DNA of 64,000 nt from Butyrivibrio proteoclasticus B316 (GCF_000145035.1 NC_014387.1:2284001-2348000); one strand, 5' to 3'. Positions 52,129 through 60,676 are shown, counted from the stretch's first letter. A program made the numbers and translations. Notes: generated by a model from the letters alone, not told the origin.

Positions 52129-53868
52129 TTAATCATTAAGCTCAGGATAGCTTGACAATATTTGCTCCATAATATGAATCAAGACATCAACAACAATACT
52201 GTTTCCTGCCTGTTGATACATTGAGGTATCTGAAACAACAATTTTAAAACTGTCAGAAAATCCCATTAATCGTAGACATTCTCTTGGTGTGAGTTTTCTC
52301 AATCTGCCATCAGTCGTCACATAGTTGTCAACTCCTGCTCTATGCATCTTATGCATAGTAGTTAGTAATGGTCGCGCAACCTCAAGATCAGTTTCCGGCT
52401 TGCTGTAAAAATTCTTTGTTCCAGTAGACAATACATACTTTCTCACTTTTTCAGACAGATAGTACTTTTCTAAATCCGGAATATGGTTCTTTTCTGCATC
52501 CTCTTCACTTTGGAATACAAAATCTCCATGCCAATTAAATTGCTGATTTTTCTTTTGACAAAGCTGAACCTCTCCATCTATCTGTGTAAATCTCTTTGAA
52601 AGATTTTTCTCACTGGTCACAAAGTCCACACCCTTTTCTGGCAAGAAATAACCACCTGGTGCATTGTCTAACAAGAAATCTTGCATTTTCTTTTCAAGCT
52701 CAATTGCTTGTGGAAAGCTAAACTCAACATCAAGATCAAGATCATTTCTAAAACCTACAACAAATAATCTTTCTCTATTTTGAGGAACACCATAATCTCT
52801 AGCATTGAGGACCTTCCAACTAAAGCTATAATCCAACTCACTAAAAACCTGCTGCATCTTCTTCCAAGTTTTTCCTCCATCATGAGAAGTAACAGCTCGC
52901 ACATTTTCATATATGAACACTTTTGGTCTTATTTCATCAATTAAACGTGCATATTCATAAAACAACGTTCCTCGAGTATCATCCAATCCTCTCTGTTTTC
53001 CAACAAAGCTAAATGACTGACATGGACTACCACCAACAAATAGATCAACTTTTCCTGCGTATTGTTTTCCATCAAGGAATGCTATATTCCAATGGAAATC
53101 ATCTTCTTTGATGTCGTAGTTAGCTGTGTAACTTGCTTTAACTTTGTTTCTCTTTTCAAGGCCCTCGTACAATGAATCAACATACTTCTTGCGAGCCTTC
53201 CAATCTTCTCCAAATGAATCTAATTTCCTTTGCACACGAAGATAATTAATTTTTTCGTGAAGCATACTGGTTCTTTGAGCCAAATCTATAACTCTTCGAA
53301 TCAGTTTTCTTCCGTTATCATTTTCAAATCTTTCGAGCAACTCTGTAACACTCTGCGTAAGTCCCGCTTTTTCAAGTAAGTCATTGTTGTCTCTAAAATC
53401 ATTTGAAAATGCTAATAAAAGCAGAAACTCTTCAAGTCTCTTATTTGCGAAAGAGCCCTTTCCTAGTTCCGCCAGTCTCTTACTATATTCTTTCTTTCTG
53501 TTGGCCTTTAATACATTAGAATCTAATAATTCGGTCGTAGTATATTTAAGCAATTCATTGTCTTTTTCTTCGACATTATTTAACTGTTCATCCACTTCAT
53601 GAAATTCAGTCATTGATGCTCTAAGCATACCTTCCAACTGATTTTTATAAAGATCTTCCACATTATCATTAATGCTTATTTCCTCAATCAGTTCAGAAAG
53701 CGATTCTAATTCTGTTTCTATTTCATCAATATCTGTATCAACATCCTTCGTAAGAATGTTTACATCACCATTGTCACATGCAAATACAATTTCATTTTCG
53801 AGTCCCATTCGATTTAATGCATGCTCAATTGCTCCGATTCCACTAAATGCTGTTGCAAGTCTAATCAT
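52129..53868 (-). CDS. DNA (cytosine-5) methyltransferase with a long helical insertion
   Basis: 579 residues. Motif I is LATAFSGIGAIEHAL at the extreme N-terminus, IV is GGSPCQSFS with catalytic C283, VI is YENVRAVTSH, VIII QNRERLFVVGF, IX RKLTPRECLRLMGF and X QQAGNSIVVDVL. Residues about 36-245, between motif I and the motif III/IV area, are a mainly helical, charged insertion (ELESLSELIEEISINDN ... RKLIRRVIDLAQRTSMLHEK) not found in standard enzymes. The target-recognition part lies between VIII and IX. It would protect host sites from the McrBC-like partner. Confidence 0.93.
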   Translation of the reverse strand: MIRLATAFSGIGAIEHALNRMGLENEIVFACDNGDVNILTKDVDTDIDEIETELESLSELIEEISINDNVEDLYKNQLEGMLRASMTEFHEVDEQLNNVEEKDNELLKYTTTELLDSNVLKANRKKEYSKRLAELGKGSFANKRLEEFLLLLAFSNDFRDNNDLLEKAGLTQSVTELLERFENDNGRKLIRRVIDLAQRTSMLHEKINYLRVQRKLDSFGEDWKARKKYVDSLYEGLEKRNKVKASYTANYDIKEDDFHWNIAFLDGKQYAGKVDLFVGGSPCQSFSFVGKQRGLDDTRGTLFYEYARLIDEIRPKVFIYENVRAVTSHDGGKTWKKMQQVFSELDYSFSWKVLNARDYGVPQNRERLFVVGFRNDLDLDVEFSFPQAIELEKKMQDFLLDNAPGGYFLPEKGVDFVTSEKNLSKRFTQIDGEVQLCQKKNQQFNWHGDFVFQSEEDAEKNHIPDLEKYYLSEKVRKYVLSTGTKNFYSKPETDLEVARPLLTTMHKMHRAGVDNYVTTDGRLRKLTPRECLRLMGFSDSFKIVVSDTSMYQQAGNSIVVDVLIHIMEQILSSYPELND

Positions 53869-53875
53869 AATTACC

Positions 53876-54067
53876 TCACTCTATTATACTTTTTCCGCTC
53901 TTTACCCATTCGTCTAGTTCGGAGCATTTAAATTTCCAAAGACGTCCTATCTTATGTGCTGGAACATCCTTGCCTTCTTTAATCCACTTTCGTAAAGTTA
54001 CTGGCTTAATCCCCAAATACTCTGCGGCTTCATCGAGCCCTATCCACTTATCCTGTAATTGATCCAT
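53876..54067 (-). CDS. Excisionase-type HTH DNA-binding protein
   Basis: 63 residues, MerR/excisionase (HTH_17) fold: WIGLDEAAEYLGIKPVTLRK, then WIKEGKDVPAHKIGRLWKF and CSELDEWVKSG. First gene of the restriction-modification operon, 7 bases before the methyltransferase start, with a strong GGAGG site. It may control the operon through the palindrome at 54110-54127 or the 11-bp repeats at 54201; this is inferred from position. Confidence 0.88.
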   Translation of the reverse strand: MDQLQDKWIGLDEAAEYLGIKPVTLRKWIKEGKDVPAHKIGRLWKFKCSELDEWVKSGKSIIE

Positions 54068-54109
54068 ATGTTTCCTCCGGTTCTAGATTACATTGTATAG
54101 TTATCTTAT

Positions 54110-54164
54110 ATATCACTTTAATGATATTTAGTTATATTTTACTAGCCTTTTATATCTAAATCAA
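54110..54164 (-). promoter_or_regulatory. Promoter of the restriction-modification operon with operator candidate
   Basis: On the minus strand a -35 TTGATT (54159-54164), 17 bases and a -10 TAAAAT (54136-54141). Between the -10 and the start codon lies a perfect inverted repeat ATATCA-N6-TGATAT (54110-54127), where a repressor would block initiation. Confidence 0.5.
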
Positions 54165-54200
54165 TGTATTATCTTATATTTATTGATATTTACGAAACCA

Positions 54201-54237
54201 ATCATCCATGAATCATCCATGAATCATCCATGAATCA
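54201..54237. repeat. Three tandem copies of ATCATCCATGA
   Basis: Identical 11-bp units at 54201-54211, 54212-54222 and 54223-54233, with a partial fourth (ATCA). They lie about 40 bases upstream of the -35 of the restriction operon. The one-turn period suggests a binding array. The stretch 54068-54516 otherwise holds the promoter above, a 16-bp repeat at 54245 and the left end of the IS30-type element. Confidence 0.75.
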
Positions 54238-54244
54238 ATATCTG

Positions 54245-54260
54245 ATGTATCTGATGATAG
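54245..54260. repeat. 16-bp direct repeat, left copy
   Basis: ATGTATCTGATGATAG here is repeated exactly at 55970-55985. The pair encloses the IS30-type element and 180 bases to its left. It is too long for an IS30 target duplication. Confidence 0.65.
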
Positions 54261-54440
54261 CGTTGAGTGAAAGACTGGTTGTTAACCAAATTCTCATAAC
54301 ATACTCAACTTTCTAAAATTGCCCTAAATTTTGCCATTTCAGGCTAGTGTTCTAAATGAAAAATGTTATAATTAAGCCATTCCAGACAATGCTAACGAAA
54401 AAGTCAACACGACAAACAGACAACTCACATTTTTCGTTGC

Positions 54441-55964
54441 AAAAGTAAATGTGACCTGTCTTTCATACATTTTTTGACGTGTCGATTACTTCTGCAGCTC
54501 TTGAAATTATTATTAGTTACTTGTTAAACAACTCTGGAGTCAAATGCACTTCATCTGCCGGGATGGGGTGCATTTTTAATAGCTTAAATAATGCCTGCAT
54601 ATCTTCGTTGTCATCTTCTACAAGATCATAAGGTGATTTCCACCCCAGGCCTCTTCTCTTAGTGCTATTGATATGATTCATCAGGAGCGTCATATCTTCC
54701 TGATTATAGCCATCAAATGACTTCCCTTTTGGCAGAACATACCTAATATATTCATGGTTCTTTTCTATATGAGGTTTTTGCCATGAGGACATAGGATCGC
54801 AGTAAAACACATTTGTTCTGTAGATATTTTCAGAATTGAGTTCCAACCGGTCTACATTCTTGAATTCCGATCCGTTGTCAGTAAGGAATACAGGGAACAG
54901 TCTATTAAACCTTTCAGTTCCAAGACCACTTTCCAAGTAGTCAAAAACTCTGATTACTGAGTCTGCTGTATGATCTGGAAGAAGAAATAGTAACATTACT
55001 GAGTTTAGTACAAAGATCATAGTAAGAAGAACCTTCCCTTTTCGTTTAGTTCCTATTACCGTATCCATTTCGACTACTTGAAGCTCACTCCACTTAATCT
55101 TCAATTCTTCCTCAAAATCCGCATATGTTCTACCTTCCCGGTAATAAGAATTAGTTTGTACTATACTTCCTTTCTGTTTCCTTCGCGCTTTATACGCGAC
55201 CTTTCTCCTTAGATCAATATTTGCAACTCCACGGATTCTACCTGAATCAATGTAGTTATACAAAGTTCTGAGTCCAACAGGTAATTCTTTCTCATGTTCT
55301 GCATAGATGTGAGTAAGAGGTTGCCCCTTCTTTATCAACGGCCTGATAAGTTTTCCCAGTTCTTTGAGTTCTTCCTGTGAAAGCTTTACCCCCCTGTCTA
55401 CTCTCAGAACGCCTTCTCTTGACAGCAGCATCAGCATACTTAGCATTGTAGTAGAAACGGTTCTTATTACATTGTTTCTTATATCTACAAGTGTTACATA
55501 CATATGGTGGTCTGTCGGGAAGGTGACATTCCTGAGATTCATACCTTTTACACGCTAAATGGCAATTAAATCCTTTGCATCTCTTACACTCATAGTCACA
55601 CGCGCTTTCCGCTTGCTCCACACATCTGTTTCCAATGACAGGCGTTAAAGTGTTTACAGTCATTACCAAATGGATATCCTGCAGGTAAATGAGTCCTATT
55701 GTACTTAACCTCCCTAGCAATAGTACGCGGATGCTTCTTTAACTTTTCTGCAATCTTGGCAAATGATTCCTTCCTGGCTAATCCAATCTCAATCGCCACC
55801 CTATCAGTAAGATCTAAATGGTTGTTGTCTGGTATATATTCAAGTTCTTTCATATCTGCTCCTATCCTGCAGATAGTAATCGACCTTTTCAATATACCTT
55901 ATTGCAAAACTCAGTGTTAGCACTATTAATCTAAAACTATGCTCTTAGGTGACATTTACTTTTT
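54441..55964 (-). mobile_element. IS30-family-like insertion sequence, decayed
   Basis: About 1.52 kb bounded by inverted repeats. The left end reads AAAAGTAAATGTGACCT (54441-54457), and the right end on the opposite strand reads AAAAGTAAATGTCACCT (near 55948-55964), one mismatch in 17. Inside is a transposase gene broken by two frameshifts. A hairpin AACGAAAAA/TTTTTCGTT lies just outside the left end. Confidence 0.75.
54517..55892 (-). pseudogene. IS30-family transposase, two frameshifts
   Basis: The reading runs through three frames. Part one (about 55892-55620) has the HTH region IAEKLKKHPRTIAREVKYNR and ends near CKHFNACHWKQMC. Part two (about 55620-55430) has a Cys-rich segment (CKRCKGFNCHLACKRYE, YVCNTCRYKKQCNKNRFYY). 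Part three (about 55430-54517) has SREGVLRVDRGVKLSQEEL and the DDE core: VVEMDTVIGTKRKG, VFLTDNGSEFKN and WQKPHIEKNHEYIRYVLPKG. Joining the parts gives a complete transposase, so single-base changes near 55620 and 55430 inactivated it. Confidence 0.85.
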
Positions 55965-55969
55965 CATTT

Positions 55970-55985
55970 ATGTATCTGATGATAG
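55970..55985. repeat. 16-bp direct repeat, right copy
   Basis: ATGTATCTGATGATAG, identical to 54245-54260, starting 6 bases beyond the right inverted repeat of the IS30-type element. Confidence 0.65.
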
Positions 55986-56083
55986 AATTTTCTCACACTA
56001 TATGGTCTATAAAAAGGACATCTAAATTTCCCAACATTTCCCAACATTTCTAGCATTTCGCAGCATTTTCTAGAGCTTTTTGA

Positions 56084-56118
56084 AAATAAAAAACAGGGGC
56101 AAGATTTCGCTTCCCCTG
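56084..56118 (-). terminator. Intrinsic terminator after the FRG-domain gene
   Basis: CAGGGG pairs with CCCCTG, extended inside by AAG/CTT-type pairs, followed by TTTTTTATTTTC on the minus strand, 62 bases past the stop at 56180. Confidence 0.75.
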
Positions 56119-56179
56119 TAACAGACGCCAATGGTACTACACCTATTTTTTGCATTTGATAGTTTTTATTCTCTTACCA

Positions 56180-57040
56180 TTAATCGGTTAAAATCTGAAT
56201 AGAACCATACGCTTTTACAGTTCCTCGATTTTCTTCAGGATAATAACGCAAAAAATGTTCATATCCAGAATCAAAATGACATGCTGGAAATAGGCTTTTC
56301 AAAGACAAAAACTCATTACATCCTAGCCAACTCAATCCTTTACTTGTAGGTATTTGCGCAATTCCAACAATTAGATCACTATAATCGCCAGGGCATTCTT
56401 CATTTTTCTTAATCATATAAGCATGCTGGGCATGTGGTCTTAAAAAAACAGAAGAAGTACTCTTTCTTAAATCAATCAAAGTAGTTTTCTCACCAACATA
56501 TACTCCAGGTTTTTCCTCTTTCCCTTTTGTAGCATCAGACAACATCAATACAATATATGAAAATTTAGCCTTTGAATCATAATAATACACATATTCGTGT
56601 GAATTAATAATCTTAGTTTGTGCCTCATGCAGAGCAAACCATAAGGCTACCCAAACATTATCAACTAAATCTATGTATGGGGTTTTTATCCCATAATGTT
56701 GGATCAATGGTTCAAAAATTGCTCTATCATAACCCTTAAAGCCCTTGCTTTTCACGACTTTATTAATACGTCTATTGTATTTTTCTGTTATACTATCTAA
56801 CCGTTCTTGTCCTCTATAAAGTGATGGAATCATTTTTCCATTATATAGTGACGTCTGGCCCCTGAAGTATACATCTCCATATTTGTTATTTATTCGTTTT
56901 GCATAACCAATAAATTGGTTCAAATCATTTACAGTTTCTATGTGATAAACATTAACAGAATCGCCACATTTCAAATTCTGTACCCAATGATCAGCCTTTG
57001 ACGGAGTTTTTTCGTCAAAATCCTCTACAACTTTCTTCAT
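56180..57040 (-). CDS. FRG-domain protein
   Basis: 286 residues from the ATG at 57040 (GGAG nine bases upstream). The FRG domain is marked by GDVYFRGQTSLYNGKMIPSL, followed by LIQHYGIKTPYIDLVDNVWV and, near the end, the LRPHAQHAYM segment. FRG domains are named for the F/Y-R-G motif; they occur in phage- and defence-related contexts and may be nucleotide-handling, but no activity is settled. The gene is monocistronic with its own terminator and lies in the decayed mobile region. Confidence 0.85.
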   Translation of the reverse strand: MKKVVEDFDEKTPSKADHWVQNLKCGDSVNVYHIETVNDLNQFIGYAKRINNKYGDVYFRGQTSLYNGKMIPSLYRGQERLDSITEKYNRRINKVVKSKGFKGYDRAIFEPLIQHYGIKTPYIDLVDNVWVALWFALHEAQTKIINSHEYVYYYDSKAKFSYIVLMLSDATKGKEEKPGVYVGEKTTLIDLRKSTSSVFLRPHAQHAYMIKKNEECPGDYSDLIVGIAQIPTSKGLSWLGCNEFLSLKSLFPACHFDSGYEHFLRYYPEENRGTVKAYGSIQILTD

Positions 57041-57258
57041 ACATTTTCTCTCCAACATTCATTTTCTTCAGCTTTATAAAAAGCTAAATATAATTATATC
57101 CCTTAATGCTATTTTTCATAGATTGGGAAATGCAATATATCCATTTTTCTAAAGATATATTTTTCTCCAGTTCTACCAACATAACCGTTCCCATTTTGAT
57201 TCTTCCAAAACTATATGTAACGGATGCCAACCACCCTTTCAAGTTGGCACCACTTTTC

Positions 57259-57552
57259 TCAAACCTCAAACGTCACATCTTCCCCGATCTCATAACTGTG
57301 AAGGACATTCTCCTGAAGGATCTCCCTGAAGTCCTTAGTCACAGGATAGGCAATATCCTTGAACTGAGCTTTGCCGTTCTCGTCAGTTGTCTTAAGTTTG
57401 AAGCTTGGCATGGAGATGAAAAGGTTACCTGCCTTGCTCTCCACGATAGAGATATTTCTGACTGCAAAGCTGTTACCGAAGGTAACAGTTGCCACTCCCT
57501 TAACTCCGTTGTTTGTGTCTTCAAGCGCTTTTGTTCTAATATCAATTCTCAT
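57259..57552 (-). CDS. spoVG: SpoVG family regulator
   Basis: 97 residues matching SpoVG: MRIDIRTKALEDTNNGVKGV, VTFGNSFAVRNISIVESKAG, LFISMPSFKLKT and AYPVTKDFREILQENVL. SpoVG proteins bind DNA or RNA and regulate sporulation, division and virulence genes. Copies are frequent on integrative elements near relaxase genes, as here. GAGGGG lies about 11 bases before the ATG. Confidence 0.93.
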   Translation of the reverse strand: MRIDIRTKALEDTNNGVKGVATVTFGNSFAVRNISIVESKAGNLFISMPSFKLKTTDENGKAQFKDIAYPVTKDFREILQENVLHSYEIGEDVTFEV

Positions 57553-57642
57553 AATGTTGTTTCCCCTCTAAAATAAAAAATTGTGTTTTGTAGTTTTCTT
57601 TAAATGCTCAAGATACTTTTGCTTTGGGCTGCTGCCTCGGGA

Positions 57643-57731
57643 CGACCATTGCCTTCGGCAAGGTCGCATGCAAGCAGTGCAAATGTAATACATTTGCGAT
57701 TTTCGCTTTTACAACGAGGTCTCCGACCTCG
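57643..57731. other. Series of three perfect stem-loops
   Basis: Three hairpins follow one another: CGACC-A-TTGCC with GGCAA-GGTCG (57643-57665), GCAAATGTA-A-TACATTTGC (57679-57697) and CGAGGTC-TCC-GACCTCG (57715-57731). The last overlaps the end of the relaxase remnant. The segment is GC-richer than its surroundings. Function unknown; a transcript-end structure or part of a transfer region are options. Confidence 0.5.
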
Positions 57732-58486
57732 AGCTTTTGCTCGGCTGCACCTTCGCATTTTCTTCTTTTTCTGCCTCTTCTCTTAAGAGCAGAAGTTCAA
57801 GATTCTTTCTTGCGATAAGGTAGTTTTTTCGCTCTTTTCTTAGCTGCACATACTGCTGGAAATCAGGCCTGTTAGTCTCGATAAGTTCACCATACTCTCT
57901 ACGTAGATCTGCCATTTTCGGCAGTTTTCCTCCAGGAACTTTATTGAAAACTTCCTTTGCCTTCTTTCTGATTTCCGGATCATCGCCATTTTTTGAATAA
58001 GCTATGATTGCGTTTTGCAGCTCTTTGTTATCGGCCATTTTCTGATTTCTAGCCTTAATTCGGTTATTGAGTTCTTCGATTTCTTCATCCATGGAGTCTG
58101 TCTTTTTCACCAGTTCCTCATAAGATGAAATGCCATGTTCTTCCAAAAACAACAGAACCTTGGCTCGCTGCTTGAGGTTGAATTTTCTTGCCCAGTTTTC
58201 GTAGCCTTTGCCTTTTCCGGACTTATCTCTCCCGGCTTAAATGACTGCCTGATTTGATAAGCAATCACATCTTTCTTGTGAGGATTACGGACATTGTCCT
58301 CATAGATTTTTCGTGAAAGAAGAAACTGTTCTGTTATGGTATTTGGATCACAGCCATAGGTGCTGACCTACTTTTCTTCTTCCGTCTTTTTGCGGTCCCT
58401 GACATAGTCAAAACTTCTATCGAGACACTTCGCAACACTTTTAGAATGAACGTGATGCAAAGCTATAAGTCTGGTCGCTGCCATTC
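57709..58486 (-). pseudogene. MobA/VirD2-type relaxase, nonsense and internal deletion
   Basis: Starts at the ATG at 58486 with GGAAGGAG six bases upstream: MAATRLIALHHVHSKSVAK followed by CLDRSFDYVRDRKKTEEEK and an in-frame TAG. The same frame continues (STYGCDPNTITEQFLLSRKI ... QIRQSFKPGEIS), then joins directly, in another frame, to the C-terminal part GYENWARKFNLKQRAKVLLF and EEHGISSYEELVKKTDSMDE. The catalytic middle with the HIHNH-type histidines is missing. The element that carried it is therefore no longer mobile by itself. The 147-codon frame at 57709-58152 is the surviving tail. Confidence 0.8.
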
Positions 58487-58533
58487 ATTTCTCCTTCCTG
58501 GCAAAACAAAAGCAGCCCATGTCAAATTTCTGT

Positions 58534-58680
58534 CTAGCTTATCTTTGAAAGTGCCAGCATCATACCCTTAGTATGTCCCCAAATCTCATCAAGTCGTTTT
58601 TGCAAATCCTTGATATCATCGGCATATATTTCTCCATAAGCATTTGCCTTGCGTCTACGTGAGATGCTGCTAAAATCATT
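58534..58680 (-). pseudogene. Fragment of a MobC-like mobilisation protein
   Basis: The minus strand reads SISRRRKANAYGEIYADDIK then DLQKRLDEIWGHTKGMMLAL and stops at TAG (58536-58534). It has no start codon and resembles the C-terminus of relaxosome accessory proteins (MobC). It lies 48 bases before the relaxase start, the expected gene order. The upstream portion of the gene is gone. Confidence 0.45.
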
Positions 58681-58764
58681 GCGAAACTACGTGATAACAG
58701 TCTAAAAATAAAGCGGTGTCACGTAGATGTCCACGCTACTATATAATCTGAAGAACGTAGCGTG
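58655..58764. repeat. Inverted repeats near the mobilisation remnant, possible oriT residue
   Basis: CTACGTGA occurs at 58655 and 58687 and inverted as TCACGTAG at 58719. A second pair, CACGCTAC (58732-58739) with GTAGCGTG (58757-58764), follows. Such repeats upstream of mob genes are typical of a transfer origin. Confidence 0.45.
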
Positions 58765-58862
58765 CCTATTTCGCATTTACTGCATTTTCTTATCTAAATG
58801 ACATTGGGACGGGGTTTGTGGTCTTTTTTTCCTGTCCTGCGCACCTGATTTTGGGCAAAGTA

Positions 58863-58903
58863 ATAGACCAATAGTGACTGGGCGTCCCCAGGTATTGGTC
58901 TAT
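58863..58903. other. Nested 41-base hairpin of unknown role
   Basis: ATAGACCAATA (58863-58873) pairs perfectly with TATTGGTCTAT (58893-58903), and inside it CTGGG (58878-58882) pairs with CCCAG (58887-58891). No T run follows on either strand. It lies in a 520-base gene-poor stretch (58487-59008) that otherwise holds the mobilisation remnants. Confidence 0.6.
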
Positions 58904-59008
58904 GTAAATATATGTATTTGATTTTAGTGTTTTAGATTCGGATTTTATGTTCCAACGTTCATCCCGACGAAACCTGAATTTACACATATAGATTAACTGA
59001 TACAACCA

Positions 59009-59845
59009 TTATTCAATGTGTATTATGTCTTTCATTAAATCGCAGGCTTTAATAAGTGGATGATGATAGCGTTTGCGCTTTTCTGGCAACCTTAAGATCT
59101 TGGATATGAAAGTACCAAGCTCCTGATAAGCCTTTGGTGTCTTGAACTGAATAGCTTTAGTCGGGCAATATACAACGCAAGCATTACATCCATGACAATG
59201 ATGATTCCATACCGGGCGTTTTTCTGACATTGTTATGTTTTGATTTGGACAAACCTTTTCACAAGTGCTGCATCCTATGCACCTATCATCTGTATAAAAC
59301 CCTTTATCATACTCATGTTCTATTGCAATATATGGTCCCATAGTATTTTGATAACGTCTTCTTGTTAGTGACGACATATGCGGATATGGAATGTTCTTTC
59401 TTGCGACAATTTCACTACTAATCTTTTTTGTTTGTCGTTCCATATATGGTAGCATGATTTTTTCCGGTGGGAATGGAGGATAGGCAGTACACTGGCTTGC
59501 CACACAGCGTAAAGCGCGCCCGTAGGAAAAATGCGCATTCTTCTTTGAAAGAATATCTTCGACTGTTTCGAAACAACGACCATGAACAGCAATATAAGTT
59601 GCAACCATAAATATATATGCGTTTGGATTTATATCAAGATTTTCGATAAAAGATTTAAAGACACCAGGAACATCCCATTCATATACAGGGCACACAAATC
59701 CTATAACGTCAGCGTCTTTGGCGGAGACCTTTTGTGAATCATTTCTTACGCTGTATAAAACAGCACCATCAAGTGACTCTGCAATCGTGATGGCTGCCCT
59801 TAAACTATTTCCTGTTCCGCTATAATAGTATATTATTTTTTTCAT
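59009..59845 (-). CDS. EFR1-type flavodoxin/ferredoxin fusion
   Basis: 278 residues. The N-terminal flavodoxin half begins KKIIYYYSGTGNSLRAA and has GFVCPVYEWDVPGV. The C-terminal half has two 4Fe-4S motifs, CIGCSTCEKVCP and CHGCNACVVYCP. These EFR1-family proteins carry electrons in anaerobes; the partner is unknown. The start at the ATG at 59845 matches the flavodoxin consensus. It overlaps the end of the truncated DUF4143 gene by chance or after a rearrangement. Confidence 0.88.
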   Translation of the reverse strand: MKKIIYYYSGTGNSLRAAITIAESLDGAVLYSVRNDSQKVSAKDADVIGFVCPVYEWDVPGVFKSFIENLDINPNAYIFMVATYIAVHGRCFETVEDILSKKNAHFSYGRALRCVASQCTAYPPFPPEKIMLPYMERQTKKISSEIVARKNIPYPHMSSLTRRRYQNTMGPYIAIEHEYDKGFYTDDRCIGCSTCEKVCPNQNITMSEKRPVWNHHCHGCNACVVYCPTKAIQFKTPKAYQELGTFISKILRLPEKRKRYHHPLIKACDLMKDIIHIE

Positions 59846-59850
59846 CCCAC

Positions 59851-60663
59851 TCATCCACAAACTCCGATTCTCATTAACCAATTAGTTAAATCTAGTACTT
59901 TTATTCCTTCTATGTCATAGTCATCATGCTTTGTATTCGCTATCAAAATCTTAGGATATGCATCTTTTATCGCTCTTAGTGGAGACAGCTCTCTTTCCAA
60001 TGTATCTGAATCAGAAATATTATCTGATACTTGGATATACAGCTTCTCATTTTGTTTCATAGCTACAAAATCTATCTCCTTCTGATACAACTTGCCAACA
60101 TAAATCTCGTAGCCCCTCCTGAGTAATTCTAAGGCAACTATATTTTCATATGCTCGTCCATAATCCATATTTCTTGTTCCAAGCATTGCATATCTAAATC
60201 CTAAATCGCTAAGATAGTATTTATCTGATGTTTCTAAATACTTTTTTCCACGAATGTCGTATCGTTTTACTTTATAGAACATAAATGCACTGCAGAGATA
60301 CTTCATATAATTTCCTATTGTTATATGATTCGTCTCAACCTTATTTTGCTTAAAAACAGTACTAATCTTACTAGCAGATGTCAGATTGGAAATATTATCC
60401 ATCATATAATCTGTTAAAGAATCCAAAAGTGCCTCTTCCTTAATACCATACTTGTCTACAAGATCACGTTTTATAATTGTAGTGTAAACATCCTTTATAT
60501 ATGATGCCTGATCCTCTTTTTCGCTGTATACGTATGCCCCAGATAAACCACCACTCATAACATATGAATCCAATACATTTGCTGTATTAGAATCATATCC
60601 ATAGTACTCACAATATTCAGCAAAACTAAATGGATAAACAGGAAGTTGTGCGATTAACTTCTG
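59851..60663 (-). pseudogene. AAA_14/DUF4143 ATPase, N-terminus missing
   Basis: The open frame can be followed from LIAQLPVYPFSFAEYCEYYG (after a TAG at 60666) to the end. The DUF4143 part is intact: VETNHITIGNYMKYLCSAFM, YLSDLGFRYAMLG, AYENIVALELLRRGYEIYV, VGKLYQKEIDFVAMK. The P-loop ATPase half that normally precedes PVYPFSF is absent, so about 150 codons have been lost. Full-length relatives are common, uncharacterised ATPases with a C-terminal nuclease-like fold. An ATG at 60573 could still give a 240-residue product. Confidence 0.75.
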
Positions 60664-60676
60664 CTATAACGTTCTT

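Noticed and set aside
47462..54067. Classic type IV McrBC system
   Set aside because: A C5 methyltransferase heads the operon and the McrC-like subunit is 816 residues with DUF2357, so a LlaJI-like protective methylation system fits better.
54204..54240. Possible CRISPR repeats
   Set aside because: The 11-bp units are tandem with no spacers and there are no cas genes.
55292..55720. 142-residue minus-strand frame treated as its own gene
   Set aside because: Only its middle is coding, as the second part of the frameshifted IS30 transposase.
57604..57818. Plus-strand frames of 60-64 residues
   Set aside because: They run antisense to the relaxase tail and through the stem-loops; no start signal.
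58790..59005. 71-residue minus-strand frame over the nested hairpin
   Set aside because: No ribosome site, and the hairpin explains the sequence better.
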